A stretch of DNA of 32,246 nucleotides from a virus, in the IMG/VR virus record IMGVR_UViG_3300008266_000281, positions 1-32,246 of that record; one strand, 5' to 3'. Below the pieces are notes generated by a model. The model saw only the letters and a list, made by a program, of their open reading frames with translations, was not told the DNA's origin and searched no databases. How positions within the stretch are numbered: the stretch's first letter is position 1; every line of letters starts with the position of its first letter. Shown piece after piece: positions 31,112 to 32,246 of this stretch. The translations under genes and the position numbers were made by a program.

Positions 31112-32246
31112 TTAGATCACCACCCACCTACCGCCTGAGGAAACAGTAACCGACATACCTGAGGGAACCGTGATGGGGCCAACAGACATGGCATTCTGCG
31201 TCGAAGCAACAGTATAGCTCTCAATCAGCGTATTGTCGCTAATGAAAAAGCTGTTTGCCGCATTCATGGCTTTCGCCTTCAGGACGCCAGTCAGCGGGTT
31301 GAACGTATAGTTCGGGCTACTGGTATAGACCGTGATAGCGGCCCCAGACGTAGCATCAGCGAAGATCGGGAAGCGCGTAGCATTCGTCGTCGTATCGTTG
31401 CTGAGCGTGGCTCCAGACGGCCCAGCAGCGACGGACACCCATGATGTGCCGTTTGACTGCAGGATATTTCCAGCCGTCCCCGGAGCGACGGATGTTACCG
31501 CGCTTGTACCATTGCCAATCAGAACTGCGTTGGCGGTCAGAGATGATGCCCCCGTCCCCCCATTGGCGACCGGCAAGATACCAGTGACGTTCGCGCTCAG
31601 AGAGATGTCTGACCAGCTGGCATTCGTCCCGTCCGTCGTGATAAACTTACCAGCATTACCGGCTTGGTTCGGGAGCGCCGTCGAGAACGCCGTACCAATG
31701 ACAAATGCCGTAGTGGCAATCTGCGTCGTGTTAGTCCCCGGGGCTGCAGTAGGAGCGGTCGGAGCGCCCGTAAATGCGGGGTTGGCAGTCAGGGCAATCG
31801 TCGTGCCGCTGCCGCTGGTGCCGTAGGACGTACCCCACGCAGTTCCTGTGGAATAAGCAATCCCCATACCCGGGAACGTATCAGGGCCAGTGCCGGCAAT
31901 CGTGATTGAACCCGGGCCATTCGTAATATTGATGCCCGTGCCAGCTGTCAGCGTGGTTTTCGTCAGCGTGTTGCCGGTGCTGTTCCCGATGAGCAACTGA
32001 CCGTTCGTGTAGCTCGTCTGCCCGGTGCCACCCTGAGAGACGCTGATCGGCGTTGTAAGGGCGTTCAGTGACGTAATGTCGTTGTTCGCGCCAGAGGCGG
32101 CAGCGCCTAGAGATGCACGCGCCACAGCGGCGTTAATGGCGGTAAACACGCCGATACCGAGTGATGTGCCGCCCAGATTGATCAGCGCAGAACCAGCAGT
32201 TGTTGCGCCCGTACCGCCCTGAGAGATGGAGATCGGCGTGCTGATG
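31112..32246 (-). CDS. Tail fibre-like protein, 5' partial
   Basis: The frame stays open to the right edge, so the true start is outside the window; the GTG at 32149 is preceded in frame by PISISQGGTGATTAGSALIN and is not the real start. The visible part has repeated shaft units SQGGTG or NGGTG (three copies), APGTAGNILQSNGTSWVSVA, and a terminal domain ending ITVPSGMSVTVSSGGRWVVI, a typical end for fibres of marine and freshwater phages. It probably forms a trimeric fibre or collar protein. Confidence 0.7.
   Translation of the reverse strand, partial: ISTPISISQGGTGATTAGSALINLGGTSLGIGVFTAINAAVARASLGAAASGANNDITSLNALTTPISVSQGGTGQTSYTNGQLLIGNSTGNTLTKTTLTAGTGINITNGPGSITIAGTGPDTFPGMGIAYSTGTAWGTSYGTSGSGTTIALTANPAFTGAPTAPTAAPGTNTTQIATTAFVIGTAFSTALPNQAGNAGKFITTDGTNASWSDISLSANVTGILPVANGGTGASSLTANAVLIGNGTSAVTSVAPGTAGNILQSNGTSWVSVAAGPSGATLSNDTTTNATRFPIFADATSGAAITVYTSSPNYTFNPLTGVLKAKAMNAANSFFISDNTLIESYTVASTQNAMSVGPITVPSGMSVTVSSGGRWVVI

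Overview
The window reads as a piece of a tailed-phage genome from a Gram-negative host. I would guess an alphaproteobacterium, from the moderately high G+C, the style of the recombination genes and the TonB-box-like motifs, but nothing seen is host-diagnostic. No rRNA, tRNA, CRISPR array, insertion sequence or integrase was seen. Genes are tightly packed, mostly with ATGA, GTGA, TGATG or TAATG overlaps, and no stretch over 300 bases lacks a gene.

Layout: bases 1-11192 are transcribed rightward and 11194-32246 leftward, so two gene blocks converge with one base between their stop codons. The rightward block opens with the 3' part of a TOPRIM primase-helicase, then a DnaA domain IV-like protein and an HTH protein. 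Next comes a run of about 13 tiny overlapping genes (3335-6644). These include two exported cysteine-pair microproteins, small membrane proteins, coiled-coil proteins sharing an exact DNA repeat, and a DUF1660-like zinc protein. Bases 6719-11192 form a replication/recombination module: SF2 helicase, VRR-NUC nuclease, YqaJ exonuclease, ribbon-helix-helix protein, RecT annealase and an SSB-like protein with an acidic DEVPF tail. A strong promoter-like site with an operator-like dyad sits before the exonuclease.

The leftward block looks like virion and host-recognition genes. Read in transcription order it has several fibre-like proteins built from shared Gly/Thr/Ser-rich modules, a poly-glycine adhesin-like protein, and two predicted beta-propellers of different repeat type. 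It continues with two small fibre-associated or chaperone-like proteins and a P22 gp10-like tail-hub candidate. After these come three probable internal/ejection proteins, and finally two ~1000-residue proteins. Those two resemble pieces of phage polyvalent proteins: one carries a ddrB-ParB-like domain, the other a PLxRFG-protein-like C-terminal region with an acidic tail. Terminase, portal, capsid, DNA polymerase and lysis genes are not seen and would lie outside the window. The absence of a tape-measure or tail-tube gene and the gp10-like hub favour a podovirus, tentatively.

Most unusual points: an 800-residue virion protein with three copies of a D/E-I-I/M-V-T-A-like motif resembling TonB boxes; a polyvalent protein split into two translationally coupled genes; a series of gene junctions built on the same 8-base element GTGACTGA; and paired exported two-cysteine microproteins in the early region.
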